Notes: generated from the letters alone by a model not told the origin. 64,000 nt of DNA from Schumannella soli (GCF_006517435.1 NZ_VHQG01000002.1:599566-663565), one strand, 5' to 3'; positions 41,446-51,238 are shown, counted from the first letter of the stretch. Made by a program: numbers and translations.

Positions 41446-42150
41446 TCAGCTCAGCGCGTCCACCAGCGCCGCACCGAGATCGGCGGGCCGGCTGAACTGT
41501 GGCCAGTGCCCCGTCGGCAGGTCGATGTAGCGCACGTCGCGGAGCTTCGCGATCTCGCGCACGTAGGGGTGATCCTTCGCGATCAGCTGCTGCAGCAGCT
41601 CCGACGACATCGTGCTGGCGATCACGATCGACGGCACCGCCCACCGCCGCTCGTCATCGAGGTGCACCGTGTCGTTCGCGACGCGCGCCGGCGTCGGGAT
41701 GCTGCTCGCGCGGAAGCGCTCGAGGGTCGCGTCGTCGAGGCCGGCCAGCTCCTCCTGCTCGAAGAAGCCCCAGTCGGGCAGCGGGATCACGCCCTCCTCG
41801 ATCGGCAGCTCGTCGTTGATCGAGCCGCCCTCGGCGAGCGGACCCGAGTCGACGTAGACGGCGCGGGCGACGAGCTCGGGTCGCCGGTCGGTGACGACTC
41901 CGATCACGGTGCCGCCGCCGCTGTGGCCGACGAGCGCGACCGGCGCGCCGTCGGCGGCCGCGGCGTCGAGGGCGGCGACCACCGCATCCACCTGGTCGTC
42001 GAGGGCGACTGCGGCGGCATCGGCGCGGTCGGCGCCCATGCCGGGGAGCGTGATCGGGATGGGCTCGTGGCCGGCGGCCTCGAGCGCGGGCAGGGTGTCG
42101 CTCCACGAGGAGCCGTCGAGCCAGAATCCGGGAACGAGGATCGCCTTCAT
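41446..42150 (-). CDS. alpha/beta hydrolase
   Basis: 234 residues from ATG 42150. Nucleophile elbow ALVGHSGGGTV, catalytic His in LPTGHWPQFS, and LVPGFWLDGSSW at the start as in the short esterase-like group. Acidic residue probably in the YVDSGP or later Asp region. Substrate unknown. Lies downstream of the SDR and MarR genes on the same strand and may belong to the same small module. Confidence 0.85.
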   Translation of the reverse strand: MKAILVPGFWLDGSSWSDTLPALEAAGHEPIPITLPGMGADRADAAAVALDDQVDAVVAALDAAAADGAPVALVGHSGGGTVIGVVTDRRPELVARAVYVDSGPLAEGGSINDELPIEEGVIPLPDWGFFEQEELAGLDDATLERFRASSIPTPARVANDTVHLDDERRWAVPSIVIASTMSSELLQQLIAKDHPYVREIAKLRDVRYIDLPTGHWPQFSRPADLGAALVDALS

Positions 42151-42247
42151 GCCCACAGGGTCGCGCAGACCTCCGACATGCGGAGGAACCCGCGGGAGGA
42201 TCGCCGCACGGCCCCCGCGTCGCCGACCCGCCGGCGGCGGACTCGCC

Positions 42248-43093
42248 TCAGCTCGCCGGCGACCCGGGCTCGCCCTGCGCGAGCAGCGCCACCGGCTGCC
42301 ACTCGCGCCAGTTCGCGAGCCGTCCGGCGTAGTCGGCCTCGGCGATCGCGAGCGGCGCGGCGCCGAAGAAGGCCCGCAGCGGCGGCTTCTCGGCGTCGAC
42401 GATCTTCAGGATCGCGGCCGCCGACGACTCCGGCGAGCCCGGGTCGGCCGACCGCGAGCGTCGTCCCTCCATGACCTTCTCGCGGAACTCGGCATACGCC
42501 GGCAGCTGCTCCGAGTGGCGCGACGACGGGCCGGCCCAGTCGGTCGAGAAGGCGCCGGGCTCGACGAGCGTGACGTGGATGCCGAAGCCGGCCACCTCCT
42601 GCGCGAGCGACTGGCTGATCCCCTCGAGCGCCCACTTGGAGGCGTGGTAGATGCCGACGAGCGGGAACGCCGAGATGCCGCCGATCGACGAGACCTGGAT
42701 GATGTGGCCGGATCCCTGCGCCCGCAGGTGCGGCAGGGCGGCCTGGGTGACCCACAGCGCGCCGAAGAGGTTCGTCTCCATCTGATCGCGGGCGTCGGAT
42801 TCGCTGAGCTCCTCGACGAAGCCGAAGTGGCCGTAGCCCGCGTTGTTGATCACGACGTCGAGCCGGCCGAAGTGCTCGTGGGCGCGGTCGACGGCCGCGA
42901 TGTCGGCGTCGCGATCGGTCACGTCGAGCTGCAGCGGCAGCACGCGGTCGCCGAACCGCGCCACGAGGTCGTCGAGGGCGGCGGTGTCGCGGGCGGTGGC
43001 GGCGACGCGGTCGCCGCGCTCGAGGGCGGCGGTCGCCCAGGCCTTGCCGAATCCCTTGGATGCGCCGGTGATGAACCAGGTCTTCTCTGTCAT
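42248..43093 (-). CDS. short-chain dehydrogenase/reductase
   Basis: 281 residues. Classical SDR: cofactor motif ITGASKGFGKAWA (TGxxxGxG), NNAGYG, catalytic Ser in VSSIGG, and YHASK (YxxxK). ARDTAAL after the second strand favours NADP(H). Substrate unknown. Its -10 TAGCGT suggests its own leaderless transcript, and a MarR gene lies upstream on the same strand. Confidence 0.9.
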   Translation of the reverse strand: MTEKTWFITGASKGFGKAWATAALERGDRVAATARDTAALDDLVARFGDRVLPLQLDVTDRDADIAAVDRAHEHFGRLDVVINNAGYGHFGFVEELSESDARDQMETNLFGALWVTQAALPHLRAQGSGHIIQVSSIGGISAFPLVGIYHASKWALEGISQSLAQEVAGFGIHVTLVEPGAFSTDWAGPSSRHSEQLPAYAEFREKVMEGRRSRSADPGSPESSAAAILKIVDAEKPPLRAFFGAAPLAIAEADYAGRLANWREWQPVALLAQGEPGSPAS

Positions 43094-43100
43094 GACGCCG

Positions 43101-43106
43101 ACGCTA
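43101..43106 (-). promoter_or_regulatory. -10 box of SDR gene, probable leaderless start
   Basis: TAGCGT on the minus strand ends 7 nt before the SDR ATG, in the gap after the MarR gene. Confidence 0.4.
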
Positions 43107-43157
43107 GAACTGCGGAGGCCGCCTCCGCTCTGTCGCGCGCGCCCTCACAGCGCGCCC

Positions 43158-43583
43158 TCAGTCCTGCGGCTCCTGCTCGGGTCGCTGCGCGTCGACGAGC
43201 AGCGCCGAGGCCAGCGCCGCGCCGTCGTCGCCGAGGAACAGCTCGTCATCGAGTCGGGCGAGCTCCGCGTCGATGCGGTCGAGCGCGCGGTCGCCGCGCT
43301 CCGTGGCCGCGTAATACGCGGTGTGCACGCTGCGCGGCTCGCGCTGGCGCACGAGGCCCGCGTCGACCAGCGCCCGCACGAGTGTGGCGACCCCGTGCAC
43401 ATCCACCCCGGCGCGGCGGGCGAGCTCGCGCGGCGAGAGCCCGGGCGTCGCGGCGATCGCCCGCAGCACGGCGTGCTTGCGCACCGTCAGCCCGTGCGGA
43501 TCGAACACGCGCGCGAGCTCGAGCTCGGCGGCGCGGGCGCGCAGCAGCAGGGCCAGCGTGGGGGAGGGGCGGGGCGCATCCAC
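43158..43583 (-). CDS. MarR family transcriptional regulator
   Basis: 141 residues from GTG 43583 (GGAG ribosome binding site). Winged-helix fold: LTVRKHAVLRAIAATPGLSPRELARRAGVDVHGVATLVRALVDAGLV, followed by the wing REPRSVHTAYYAATERG and a dimerising C-terminal helix. MarR proteins commonly control adjacent oxidoreductases in response to phenolics or oxidants; here the adjacent SDR is the likely target. No clear palindrome was seen in the gap. Confidence 0.85.
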   Translation of the reverse strand: MDAPRPSPTLALLLRARAAELELARVFDPHGLTVRKHAVLRAIAATPGLSPRELARRAGVDVHGVATLVRALVDAGLVRQREPRSVHTAYYAATERGDRALDRIDAELARLDDELFLGDDGAALASALLVDAQRPEQEPQD

Positions 43584-43768
43584 GGCTCCATCCTGCCCGG
43601 TCCGCCGCCCCGATCGAGCCGCTCCCTCGACGCGTGAGCGCATCGGTCGCTCCACTGACCGGACCCGAGCGGCGAGCCGCTCTCAGCTCCCGACCCGACT
43701 GACCCCCAGACGGGGCGTGGATGCGCCGCGCCGGGGGTGTCGCGCCCGACATCCGTCGACCGGGTGCC

Positions 43769-43774
43769 TAGCCT
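43769..43774 (+). promoter_or_regulatory. -10 box of ftsE, probable leaderless start
   Basis: TAGCCT ends 9 nt before the ATG at 43784. Confidence 0.5.
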
Positions 43775-43783
43775 GAACCCGCC

Positions 43784-44887
43784 ATGATTCGATTCGACGC
43801 GGTCACCAAGACCTACCGGGGACAGAAGCGTCCCGCCCTCGACGACGTGAACCTCGAGATCCTCAAGGGCGAGTTCGTCTTCCTCGTCGGGGCCTCGGGC
43901 TCCGGCAAGTCGAGCTTCCTGCGCCTCGTGCTGAAGGAGGAGCGCGCCTCGAAGGGGCGCGTCCACGTGCTCGGGCAGACGCTCAACACGCTCTCCAACC
44001 GCAAGGTCCCGTACTTCCGCCGCAACCTCGGCGTCGTCTTCCAGGACTTCCGCCTGCTGCACAACAAGACCGTGTTCGACAACGTGGCCTTCACGCTGCA
44101 GGTGATCGGCAAGAGCAAGGGCTTCATCCAGGAGGCGGTGCCCGACGTCCTCAAGCTCGTGGGCCTCGCCGGCAAGCAGAACCGGATGCCGCACGAGCTC
44201 TCCGGCGGTGAGCAGCAGCGCGTCGCGATCGCGCGCGCCGTCGTCAACAAGCCGGCGATCCTCCTGGCCGACGAGCCGACCGGAAACCTCGACCCGGCGA
44301 CGAGCGCGGGCATCATGGCCCTGCTCTCGGCGATCAACGCGAACGGCACGACCGTGCTGATGGCGACGCACGATGCCGGCATCGTCGACCAGATGCAGCG
44401 TCGCGTGATCGAGCTGGTCGCCGGACGCATCGTGCGTGACGAGCGCGAGGGCGGGTACCAGACGCAGGCCGTGCCGATCCAGGCGCTCGAGCACGATCAG
44501 GAGCTCTTCGAGAAGGCGATGACGGGCACGCTCCCGGTCATCTCGGCCGAGGCGGACCCCCGCGTGGATGCGGCAGTCGCCGCGGCCGCGCCGGTCGCCT
44601 CCGGCGTCACCGAGGCGCCCGACATCGAGACCCCGTCGACCGCGCCGGCACCGGCGGCCGCGCGCGCGGCCGCGACTCCCGCCGCGGCGCCCGCCCCGGC
44701 GGCGACGCCTACCGCCGCGCCCGCCTCCAGCACGGGCGAGCAGCCCGCGGCTCGCCGCGGCGACGCGCCCATGACCGCCGCCGAGGCCCTCGCCGAAGCG
44801 GTGTCCCGTGCCACCTCGACCCTGCCCATCCAGCGCGGCAGCAGCGGTGATCGAACGCCGTCGCAGGACGGGGAGGAGGGCCGATGA
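43784..44887 (+). CDS. ftsE: cell division ATP-binding protein FtsE with long C-terminal extension
   Basis: 367 residues, against about 225-230 for a typical FtsE. Residues 1-230 are the ABC ATPase: Walker [11 protein letters not shown], signature [14 protein letters not shown], Walker [15 protein letters not shown]-loop MATHD. FtsEX couples ATP hydrolysis to periplasmic peptidoglycan hydrolase activation at the septum. The added about 135 residues are Ala/Pro-rich and low complexity, ending in a short helical segment ([19 protein letters not shown]). ATGA overlap with ftsX. Confidence 0.95.
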   Translation: MIRFDAVTKTYRGQKRPALDDVNLEILKGEFVFLVGASGSGKSSFLRLVLKEERASKGRVHVLGQTLNTLSNRKVPYFRRNLGVVFQDFRLLHNKTVFDNVAFTLQVIGKSKGFIQEAVPDVLKLVGLAGKQNRMPHELSGGEQQRVAIARAVVNKPAILLADEPTGNLDPATSAGIMALLSAINANGTTVLMATHDAGIVDQMQRRVIELVAGRIVRDEREGGYQTQAVPIQALEHDQELFEKAMTGTLPVISAEADPRVDAAVAAAAPVASGVTEAPDIETPSTAPAPAAARAAATPAAAPAPAATPTAAPASSTGEQPAARRGDAPMTAAEALAEAVSRATSTLPIQRGSSGDRTPSQDGEEGR

Positions 44888-45798
44888 GACTCGGACTCGT
44901 GTTCGCGGAGGTCGGGCAGGGCCTGCGCCGCAACGTCTCGATGGTCGTCAGCGTCGTGCTGGTGACCTTCATCTCGCTGACCTTCGTCGGCACCGCCATG
45001 CTCATGCAGCTGCAGATCGGGCAGATGAAGGGCTACTGGTACGACCGCGCCCAGGTGGCGGTCTACCTCTGCACCGACGTCTCGGCCTCGGCCAACTGCG
45101 CCCAGCAGGCGGCGACGAAGGAGCAGATCGCCTCGGTCAAGCAGCAGCTCGAGGGCGACACGCTCAGCCCGTACATCAAGAACTTCCGCTTCGAGGATCG
45201 CGAGCAGGCGTTCAAGAACTTCAAGCAGCAGTTCAAGGACTCGAACGTCGTCGATCTGGCGACGCCCGACATCCTGCCCGAGGCCTACTGGCTCAACCTC
45301 AAGAACCCCGACCAGTCGGATGTCATCATCGACAGCCTGACGAACCAGCCGGGTGTCGACGAGGTCGTCGATCAGCGCACCTACCTCGAGCCGATCTTCG
45401 CGATCCTCAACGCGGCCAGCTACTCGGCGATCGGCATCGCAGCGCTCATGCTCGTCGCGGCGGTGCTGCTCATCGCGACCACGATCCGGCTCAGCGCGTT
45501 CTCGCGGCGCCGCGAACTCGGCATCATGCGACTCGTGGGCGCGTCGAACCGCTTCATCCAGACGCCGTTCGTGCTCGAGGGCGTGATCGCCGCGCTCGTG
45601 GGATCGGTGCTGGCCGGCGGCGCGATCGTGCTGCTCGTGAAGTTCTTCGTGCAGGGCTACCTCGCCGAGCAGCTGTCGGGCACGGCCTTCATCGGCATGG
45701 ATGCGGCGGCCACCGTCGTGCCCGTGCTCCTGGTCGGCGGGGCGCTGCTCGCAGCGATCGCGTCGAGCGTGGCCATCCGCCGCTACCTGCGCGTGTAG
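44884..45798 (+). CDS. ftsX: cell division membrane protein FtsX
   Basis: 304 residues. Four membrane spans with the large extracellular loop between TM1 ([22 protein letters not shown]) and TM2, containing two cysteines ([11 protein letters not shown]), as in the loop that binds RipC-like hydrolases in mycobacteria. The MacB/FtsX core ends with [19 protein letters not shown] and two final spans. Partner of the FtsE gene just upstream. Confidence 0.95.
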   Translation: MRLGLVFAEVGQGLRRNVSMVVSVVLVTFISLTFVGTAMLMQLQIGQMKGYWYDRAQVAVYLCTDVSASANCAQQAATKEQIASVKQQLEGDTLSPYIKNFRFEDREQAFKNFKQQFKDSNVVDLATPDILPEAYWLNLKNPDQSDVIIDSLTNQPGVDEVVDQRTYLEPIFAILNAASYSAIGIAALMLVAAVLLIATTIRLSAFSRRRELGIMRLVGASNRFIQTPFVLEGVIAALVGSVLAGGAIVLLVKFFVQGYLAEQLSGTAFIGMDAAATVVPVLLVGGALLAAIASSVAIRRYLRV

Positions 45799-45828
45799 CG
45801 GAGCGGGCTCGGGATCCGAGCTTCGGGC

Positions 45829-45834
45829 TAGACT
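45829..45834 (+). promoter_or_regulatory. candidate -10 box of smpB
   Basis: TAGACT 68 nt before the smpB ATG, so smpB would have a normal leader with AGGAGG ribosome binding site, unlike the leaderless genes nearby. Confidence 0.35.
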
Positions 45835-45902
45835 GACGGGCTGCACTGCGACCGTTCCGGTCGTCGTCGGCATCCCGGTCCGCACGAGCTCAGGAGGCGA
45901 GC

Positions 45903-46391
45903 ATGGCCAAGAAGGACGAAGGCACCCGCAACAAGGTGGTCGCCTCGAACCGTCGTGCCCGCCACGACTACCTCATCGAGGACACCTACGAGGCGGGCCT
46001 CGTGCTCACCGGCACCGAGGTGAAGTCGCTGCGCGAGGGGCGGGCGTCGCTCGTCGACGGCTACGGCTTCGTCGACGACCGCGGCGAGGCGTGGCTGGAT
46101 GCGGTGCACATCCCCGAGTACCTCGAGGGCACCTGGAACAACCACGCCCCGCGCCGCAAGCGGAAGCTGCTGCTGCACCGCGCCCAGATCATCAAGATCA
46201 CGCACAAGACGAAGGAGGGCGGCTACACGCTGGTGCCGCTCTCGATCTACTTCAGCGAGGGCCGCGCGAAGGTCGAGCTCGCGGTCGCGAAGGGCAAGCG
46301 CGAGTACGACAAGCGGCAGACCCTGCGCGAGCGTCAGGACCGCCGCGAGGCCGAGCGCGCGATCTCGAGCCGCAGGCACCTCGGCGAGTAG
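45903..46391 (+). CDS. smpB: SsrA-binding protein
   Basis: 162 residues. Binds tmRNA and brings it to stalled ribosomes for trans-translation. [55 protein letters not shown] and the basic C-terminal tail that enters the mRNA channel are all present. Its partner, the tmRNA gene, is 4.5 kb downstream on the same strand. Confidence 0.97.
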   Translation: MAKKDEGTRNKVVASNRRARHDYLIEDTYEAGLVLTGTEVKSLREGRASLVDGYGFVDDRGEAWLDAVHIPEYLEGTWNNHAPRRKRKLLLHRAQIIKITHKTKEGGYTLVPLSIYFSEGRAKVELAVAKGKREYDKRQTLRERQDRREAERAISSRRHLGE

Positions 46392-46414
46392 CGTCTCGCC
46401 GACGCCCGGCGCGT

Positions 46415-47467
46415 CTACCGCGCGTCGATGAGCGCCCGCAGGGCCTCGAGCTGCTGGATGCGTCCGCCCAGGTCGGGGGCAATCGGCTGCGCGGTCAGGG
46501 TGGTCACGCCCGAGTCGACCAGGGCGTCGAGGCGCTCGCGCACGTGCGACTCGGTGCCGATCAGCGAGGTGCCGAGCAGCAGCTCCTCGGGCACCGCCTC
46601 GGCGGCGGCCTTCTTCTCGCCGGCCAGGTAGAGCTCCTGGATGCGCTCGGCTTCGTCGACGAAGCCGTAGCGGCGGGCGAGGTCGTTGTAGAAGTTCGCG
46701 CCCTTCGCGCCCATGCCGCCGACGTAGAGCGCGACGCGGTCGCGGTAGATCTCGAGCGCCTGGTCGGTGTCGTCGGCGATGAGCACCGGCGCCTGCGCCT
46801 GCACATCCAGCTCGCCGAGTTCGTCGGGCCGTCGTGCGAATCCGGCGTCGAGCGCGTCACCCCAGGCGAGGTGAGCTCGCCCGGGGAAGTAGAAGAGCGG
46901 GATCCAGCTCTCGGCGATCTCCGCCGCCTGCGCGACGGCCTTCGGCGTGAGCGCGGCGATCGCGATCGGGATGCGCGCCCGGCGGGGGTGGTTGATGAGC
47001 TTGAGCGGCTTGCCGAGTCCGGTGCCCTGGTCGGCGGGCAGCGGGATGGGGTGGTTCGGGCTGTCGGAGACGACGGGCTCGCGACGCCACAGCGCACGGC
47101 ACACGTCGACGGTCTCGCGCAGCCGGGCGAGAGGGCGGTGGAAGGGAACGCCGTGGAAGCCCTCGATGACCTGCGGTCCCGACGATCCGAGCCCCAGCTC
47201 GAAGCGGCCGCCGCTCACGTCGTCGAGGCCGGCGGCGGTCATCCCGATCATCGTGGGCGTGCGCGAGAACAGCGGCATGATGCCCGAGGCCAGGGTGACC
47301 CGGCTCGTGACGGCGGCGAGGTACCCGAGGCGGCTGACCGCGTCGAAGCTGTAGGCCTCGGCGGCGGCGACGACATCCACCCCGACCCTCTCGGCCTCCA
47401 CCACCTCGGCGGCGATGTCGCGGAAGTCGTCGGAGTAGTCGGCCACGATGCCGAGACGCAGAGTCAT
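46415..47467 (-). CDS. LLM-class flavin/F420-dependent oxidoreductase
   Basis: 350 residues. Luciferase-like TIM barrel: AEVVEAERVGVDVVAAAE, VTLASGIMPLFSRTPTMIGMTAAGLDDVSGGRFELGLGSSGPQV is the cofactor-binding heart of the F420-dependent group. Long insertion-free C-terminus with ALIDAR. Substrate unknown. A TAGCGT -10 box is 6 nt before the ATG. Divergent from the DHA2 exporter gene. Confidence 0.88.
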   Translation of the reverse strand: MTLRLGIVADYSDDFRDIAAEVVEAERVGVDVVAAAEAYSFDAVSRLGYLAAVTSRVTLASGIMPLFSRTPTMIGMTAAGLDDVSGGRFELGLGSSGPQVIEGFHGVPFHRPLARLRETVDVCRALWRREPVVSDSPNHPIPLPADQGTGLGKPLKLINHPRRARIPIAIAALTPKAVAQAAEIAESWIPLFYFPGRAHLAWGDALDAGFARRPDELGELDVQAQAPVLIADDTDQALEIYRDRVALYVGGMGAKGANFYNDLARRYGFVDEAERIQELYLAGEKKAAAEAVPEELLLGTSLIGTESHVRERLDALVDSGVTTLTAQPIAPDLGGRIQQLEALRALIDAR

Positions 47468-47473
47468 GGGGCC

Positions 47474-47479
47474 ACGCTA
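47474..47479 (-). promoter_or_regulatory. -10 box of LLM gene, probable leaderless start
   Basis: TAGCGT on the minus strand ends 6 nt before the ATG. Confidence 0.4.
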
Positions 47480-47561
47480 CGACAGAGCCCCCGGTCGAGC
47501 CGAGCTTCGGGCGGGCTGTGTGTGCGACCGCACAAGCCGGTGCCCGCTGCGGCCCCGGTTC

Positions 47562-47567
47562 TAGGCT
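47562..47567 (+). promoter_or_regulatory. -10 box of DHA2 exporter, probable leaderless start
   Basis: TAGGCT ends 7 nt before the ATG at 47575. Confidence 0.5.
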
Positions 47568-47574
47568 GGATGCG

Positions 47575-49161
47575 ATGAGCGAGCCCGACGCGATCTCCCG
47601 CCCCGACAGCCCGCCCGCATCCCCGTGGCGCGCCTTCGCGGTCTGCGTCTCGGTCGCGGCGCTGACGATCCTCGACCTCTCGAAGGTGAACGTCGGCCTG
47701 CCGTCGATCGAGAAGGCGCTCGACGCCGGGCCGACCTCGCTGCAGCTCATCGTCGCCGGCTACGCGCTCGCCTTCGGCCTCGTGCTCGTGCCGTCGGGCC
47801 GCCTCGGCGACCTGAAGTCGCGGCGCACGATGTTCCTCGTCGGTCTCACGCTGTTCGCGCTCGCGAGCCTCGCCTGCGCGCTCGTGCCGTCGATCGAGCT
47901 GCTCGTGGTGGCGCGCATCATCCAGGGCATCGCCGCCGGCATCCAGATGCCGCAGGTGCTCGGGCTCGTGCAGCAGCTGTTCGTCGGCCCGGATCGCGGG
48001 CGCGCCTTCGGTCTCTTCGGCGCGATCATCGGGCTCTCGACCGCGCTCGGGCCGACCCTCGGCGGGCTGCTGATCCTGATCGGCGGCGACGAGAACGGGT
48101 GGCGGCTGCTGTTCTGGATGAACGTGCCTCTCGCCGTGATCCTCTTCGTGCTCGCCTGGCGGCTGCTGCCGCGTCGTCAGCGCAGCGCCTCGTCCGCGTC
48201 GTCGACGCTCGACCCGGTCGGCATCCTGCTGCTCGGCGTCAGCGTGCTCGCGCTGATGCTGCCGTTCGTGCTCACGACGGGCAAGGACGACCCGCCCGCG
48301 CGCTGGCTCATCCTCATCGTGTTCGCGCTCGCCTTCGCGGCCTTCGTTCTGTGGGAGCGGCGCTACCGCGCCCGGGGCAAGACGCCGGTGATCGACTTCG
48401 GACTGTTCCGTCGCGCGAGCTTCCGCAACGGCACCCTCATCGCCGCGGCCTACTTCGCGGCCATGCCGGCGACCTTCCTGACCGTCACGCTGTTCCTGCA
48501 GCAGGGCCTGGAGCTGAAGCCCGTCTTCGCGGGCATGATCACGATCCCCTTCGCGATCGCCTCGGCGTTCAGCGCCTGGATCAGCGGTCGTCTCGTCGGC
48601 CGCATCGGGCGTCCGCTCGTGCTCGGTGGGCTCGTGATCGTGGTGATCGGGTTCGTCGGCCAGATCACGCTCGCGGTGCTGCTGCCGCCCGAGCTCGCGC
48701 CGTTCGGGATGGCCGCCGCGCTGTTCGTGGCGGGCATCGGCGGCGGTGCGGTCATCTCGCCGAATCAGACGCTCACGCTCGCCGAGGTGCCGGTGGCCGA
48801 GGGCGGCGTCGCCGGGTCGATCGGCCAGCTCGGACAGCGTGTCGGCACCGCGATCGGGCTCGCGACCGGCACGGCCGTGTTCTACGCGATCATCGCGGGC
48901 GAGAGCGGGGCCCGCATCGAGGTGTACCACGACGCCTACCGCTCGGTGGGCTTCGTGACGGTCGGCTTCGTCGTGCTGGCGCTGATCTTCGCGATCGCCG
49001 ACCAGGTCTCGCGCGCGCGATCCCGGGTCCGGGATGCCGCCGAGATCGACGGCGATGGCGACGTTCAGCGCGCCGACAGCGCGAGCACAGGATCGACGCG
49101 GGAGGATTCTCGTGCCGGAGCCGCGACGACGTCGCCGCTGCGCGAACCAGGGGAGGAGTGA
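47575..49161 (+). CDS. MFS drug exporter, DHA2 (EmrB/QacA) type
   Basis: 528 residues from ATG 47575, chosen over an upstream in-frame ATG because of the -10 box spacing. Fourteen predicted spans. Motif A is LVPSGRLGDLKSRRTMFLVG, and ARIIQGIAAGIQMPQVLGLVQ plus GLSTALGPTLGGLLI is motif C of drug-H+ antiporters. The C-terminal 40 residues are hydrophilic. The substrate is unknown. The sulfurtransferase gene starts 2 bp after its stop. Confidence 0.88.
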   Translation: MSEPDAISRPDSPPASPWRAFAVCVSVAALTILDLSKVNVGLPSIEKALDAGPTSLQLIVAGYALAFGLVLVPSGRLGDLKSRRTMFLVGLTLFALASLACALVPSIELLVVARIIQGIAAGIQMPQVLGLVQQLFVGPDRGRAFGLFGAIIGLSTALGPTLGGLLILIGGDENGWRLLFWMNVPLAVILFVLAWRLLPRRQRSASSASSTLDPVGILLLGVSVLALMLPFVLTTGKDDPPARWLILIVFALAFAAFVLWERRYRARGKTPVIDFGLFRRASFRNGTLIAAAYFAAMPATFLTVTLFLQQGLELKPVFAGMITIPFAIASAFSAWISGRLVGRIGRPLVLGGLVIVVIGFVGQITLAVLLPPELAPFGMAAALFVAGIGGGAVISPNQTLTLAEVPVAEGGVAGSIGQLGQRVGTAIGLATGTAVFYAIIAGESGARIEVYHDAYRSVGFVTVGFVVLALIFAIADQVSRARSRVRDAAEIDGDGDVQRADSASTGSTREDSRAGAATTSPLREPGEE

Positions 49162-49163
49162 CG

Positions 49164-50003
49164 ATGGCGTCACCGCTGATCGAGGCCGAGGAACTGCTCG
49201 AGAGGCTGCGCTCCGGGCGCGCCCCGGTGATCGTGGATGCGCGCTGGCAGCTCGGCGCCCACGACGGGCACGAGCGCTACCTGGGCGGGCACATCCCCGG
49301 AGCCCTCTTCGTCGACCTGGAGACCGACCTCGCCGACCCGCCGTCGCCTGAGCGCGGCCGGCACCCGCTGCCCACGCGCGAGCGCTTCCAGGCGCTGCTG
49401 CGCCGGCTCGGCGTCGACGCCGGCGACGACATCGTGGTCTACGACCAGGCGCACGGCGTCTCGGCGGCGCGGATGTGGTGGATGCTGCGCAACGCCGGCA
49501 TCCCCACCGCGCGTGTGCTCGATGGCGGGCTGCGCGCGTGGGGCGAGGCGGGCGGTCGGCTCGAGGGTGGCGAGGGCACGCTGCCGGACGACGGCACGAT
49601 CGAGATCGGCTGGGATCGCATGCCCCAGCTGACGATCGACGAGGCCGCGGCGTTCCCCGAGCGCGGCGTGCTGCTCGATGCGCGCGCCCCCGAGCGCTTC
49701 CGCGGCGAGCAGGAGCCGGTCGATCCGCGCGCCGGTCACATCCCGGGCGCGCTGTCGTCGCCGACCGCCGGCAACCTCGACGAGAACGCCCGCTTCCTCG
49801 GCTCCGACCGTCTCGTGGCGCGCTTCGACGCGATCGGCGCGACCGAGGATGCGGAGATCGGCGTCTACTGCGGATCCGGTGTCACGGCCGCGCACGTGGT
49901 GCTCGCGCTCGAGCTCGCCGGGCGTCGAGGGGCGCTGTTCCCCGGGTCGTGGTCGCAGTGGTCGAACGACCCGGAGCGTCCGGTCGCGACCGGCGCGGCC
50001 TGA
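49164..50003 (+). CDS. thiosulfate/3-mercaptopyruvate sulfurtransferase
   Basis: 279 residues, two rhodanese domains. The inactive N-domain has VIVDARWQLGAHDGHERYLGGHIPGALFVDLETDL; the C-domain carries LLDARAPERFRGE and the active-site loop YCGSGVTAAH with the catalytic Cys near residue 236. CGSGVTA is the loop usual for this family. It transfers sulfur from thiosulfate or mercaptopyruvate to cyanide or thiols. Translation is probably coupled with the exporter gene. Confidence 0.92.
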   Translation: MASPLIEAEELLERLRSGRAPVIVDARWQLGAHDGHERYLGGHIPGALFVDLETDLADPPSPERGRHPLPTRERFQALLRRLGVDAGDDIVVYDQAHGVSAARMWWMLRNAGIPTARVLDGGLRAWGEAGGRLEGGEGTLPDDGTIEIGWDRMPQLTIDEAAAFPERGVLLDARAPERFRGEQEPVDPRAGHIPGALSSPTAGNLDENARFLGSDRLVARFDAIGATEDAEIGVYCGSGVTAAHVVLALELAGRRGALFPGSWSQWSNDPERPVATGAA

Positions 50004-50027
50004 GCCGGGAGGCCGACGCGGCGGTCG

Positions 50028-50711
50028 TCAGCTCGCGCTGAGCCGCACATCCACCTGGGCGACGATGCGGATGCGCTCGGGCACCAGATCGAAGCCGGCG
50101 GCGCCCCCTGCGCTGTCGGCCACGGCCCGCGCCATCCGCGGCACCGCCCCGCCGGGGAACACGCCCCCGGCCCCGGTCGCGCCGCCGGCGGCGAGCATCC
50201 CGGCGTCGGCGATCGCGACGGGGACGACCGTGCTGAGCCCGGCGGCGCGGGCGTAGATCTCGCCCTTGGCGACGGCGGCTCGCACGGCGGCCGTCTGCGC
50301 CTCGGCGAGGGCGGCGCGCCGCGTCTCGCCGGAGAGGTCCCAGCTGATGCCGGAGATCTGCACGCCCTCCACGTCGGCGAGCGCGTTCACGACGGAGGTC
50401 AGAGCGTCGCGGTCGCGGAACCGGGCCTGCACGCCGACGTTCGCGGCATGCACGAGCGGCAGCTGCTTGCCCTGGTTGTTCCAGGGGCGCTGCGCGCTCA
50501 CGTTCACGCGATCCGCCGACCAGCGCGTCACCGCCCCCGAAGCGTGCAGCGGCTCGATCGTCGCCGCCACGCGATCGGCCAGCTCGGTCGCGCGGCGCAG
50601 GACCTCGTCGCGGCGCGGACCGTCGAAGGAGATCGCGATCTCGAGCGTGGCCCGCTCCGCCTCGAACCAGGTCTCGTGCTCGCCCTGCACCGTGATCGTG
50701 ACGTCGCTCAT
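50028..50711 (-). CDS. SIMPL domain (DUF541) protein
   Basis: 227 residues. DVTITVQGEHETWFEAERATLEIAI at the start, ISGISWDLSGETRRAALAEAQTAAVRAAVAKGEIYARAAGL in the middle and FDLVPERIRIVAQVDVRLSAS at the end match the SIMPL/DUF541 fold. No signal peptide, so probably cytoplasmic, unlike many Gram-negative members. Function unknown. Confidence 0.85.
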   Translation of the reverse strand: MSDVTITVQGEHETWFEAERATLEIAISFDGPRRDEVLRRATELADRVAATIEPLHASGAVTRWSADRVNVSAQRPWNNQGKQLPLVHAANVGVQARFRDRDALTSVVNALADVEGVQISGISWDLSGETRRAALAEAQTAAVRAAVAKGEIYARAAGLSTVVPVAIADAGMLAAGGATGAGGVFPGGAVPRMARAVADSAGGAAGFDLVPERIRIVAQVDVRLSAS

Positions 50712-50756
50712 GGGGTCATCCTCGCACCGACCGTGCGGATGTCCGCAGTGTGCGCT

Positions 50757-50762
50757 TAGACT
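50757..50762 (+). promoter_or_regulatory. candidate -10 box of the tmRNA gene
   Basis: TAGACT 106 nt before the mature 5' end of tmRNA. A precursor leader would be removed by RNase P. No good -35 is visible. Confidence 0.35.
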
Positions 50763-50868
50763 GGGAGGCCGCTCGGTTCCCGGGCGGACTTGGCAACTCC
50801 ACAGCGCGCGACATGGCCCGCAGCATCCGCTCTCTCGATCGCTCGAGACGGCGGTGGTTGTGCGGCAC

Positions 50869-51238
50869 GGGGATGATCGGTTTCGACATTGCCTGTGACC
50901 CTGCGAGAAGCGGGCCGAGGATGCGGGGTTATCTCGTTAACGCTCTCCGCAACCTATAGGTGCCAATTCCAAGCGCACCGACTTCGCCCTCGCTGCCTAA
51001 GCAGGGTTGAAAGTCCGTCAGACCGGGTTCGCCTTCGCCCCGGACCCTGGCGTCAGCTAGAGGGCTTGCTGCGGTGTCGTGTCTCAGGGCACCGCGGGAC
51101 TTGCACTGAGACTGGGCCCGTCGATCTAGGCGTTCGTGACAAAGATCGGGGCCGAGCAGAACGCTTCCACGGACTACGCCCGTAGAAGGCGCAGCCTTGC
51201 AGCAGTGGACGGGGGTTCGATTCCCCCCATCTCCACCA
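50869..51238 (+). ncRNA. ssrA: transfer-messenger RNA (tmRNA)
   Basis: 370 nt. The 5' end GGGGATG pairs with CATCTCC at the 3' end, followed by encoded ACCA; GGTTCGATTCC is the T-loop and GGTTTCGAC near the 5' end is typical for tmRNA. The tag frame begins with resume codon GCC at 50962 and ends with TAA at 50998-51000: ANSKRTDFALAA. The LAA end is the ClpXP-type degron. The pseudoknot region lies between the tag stop and the 3' tRNA-like part. Works with SmpB (45903-46391). Confidence 0.97.
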
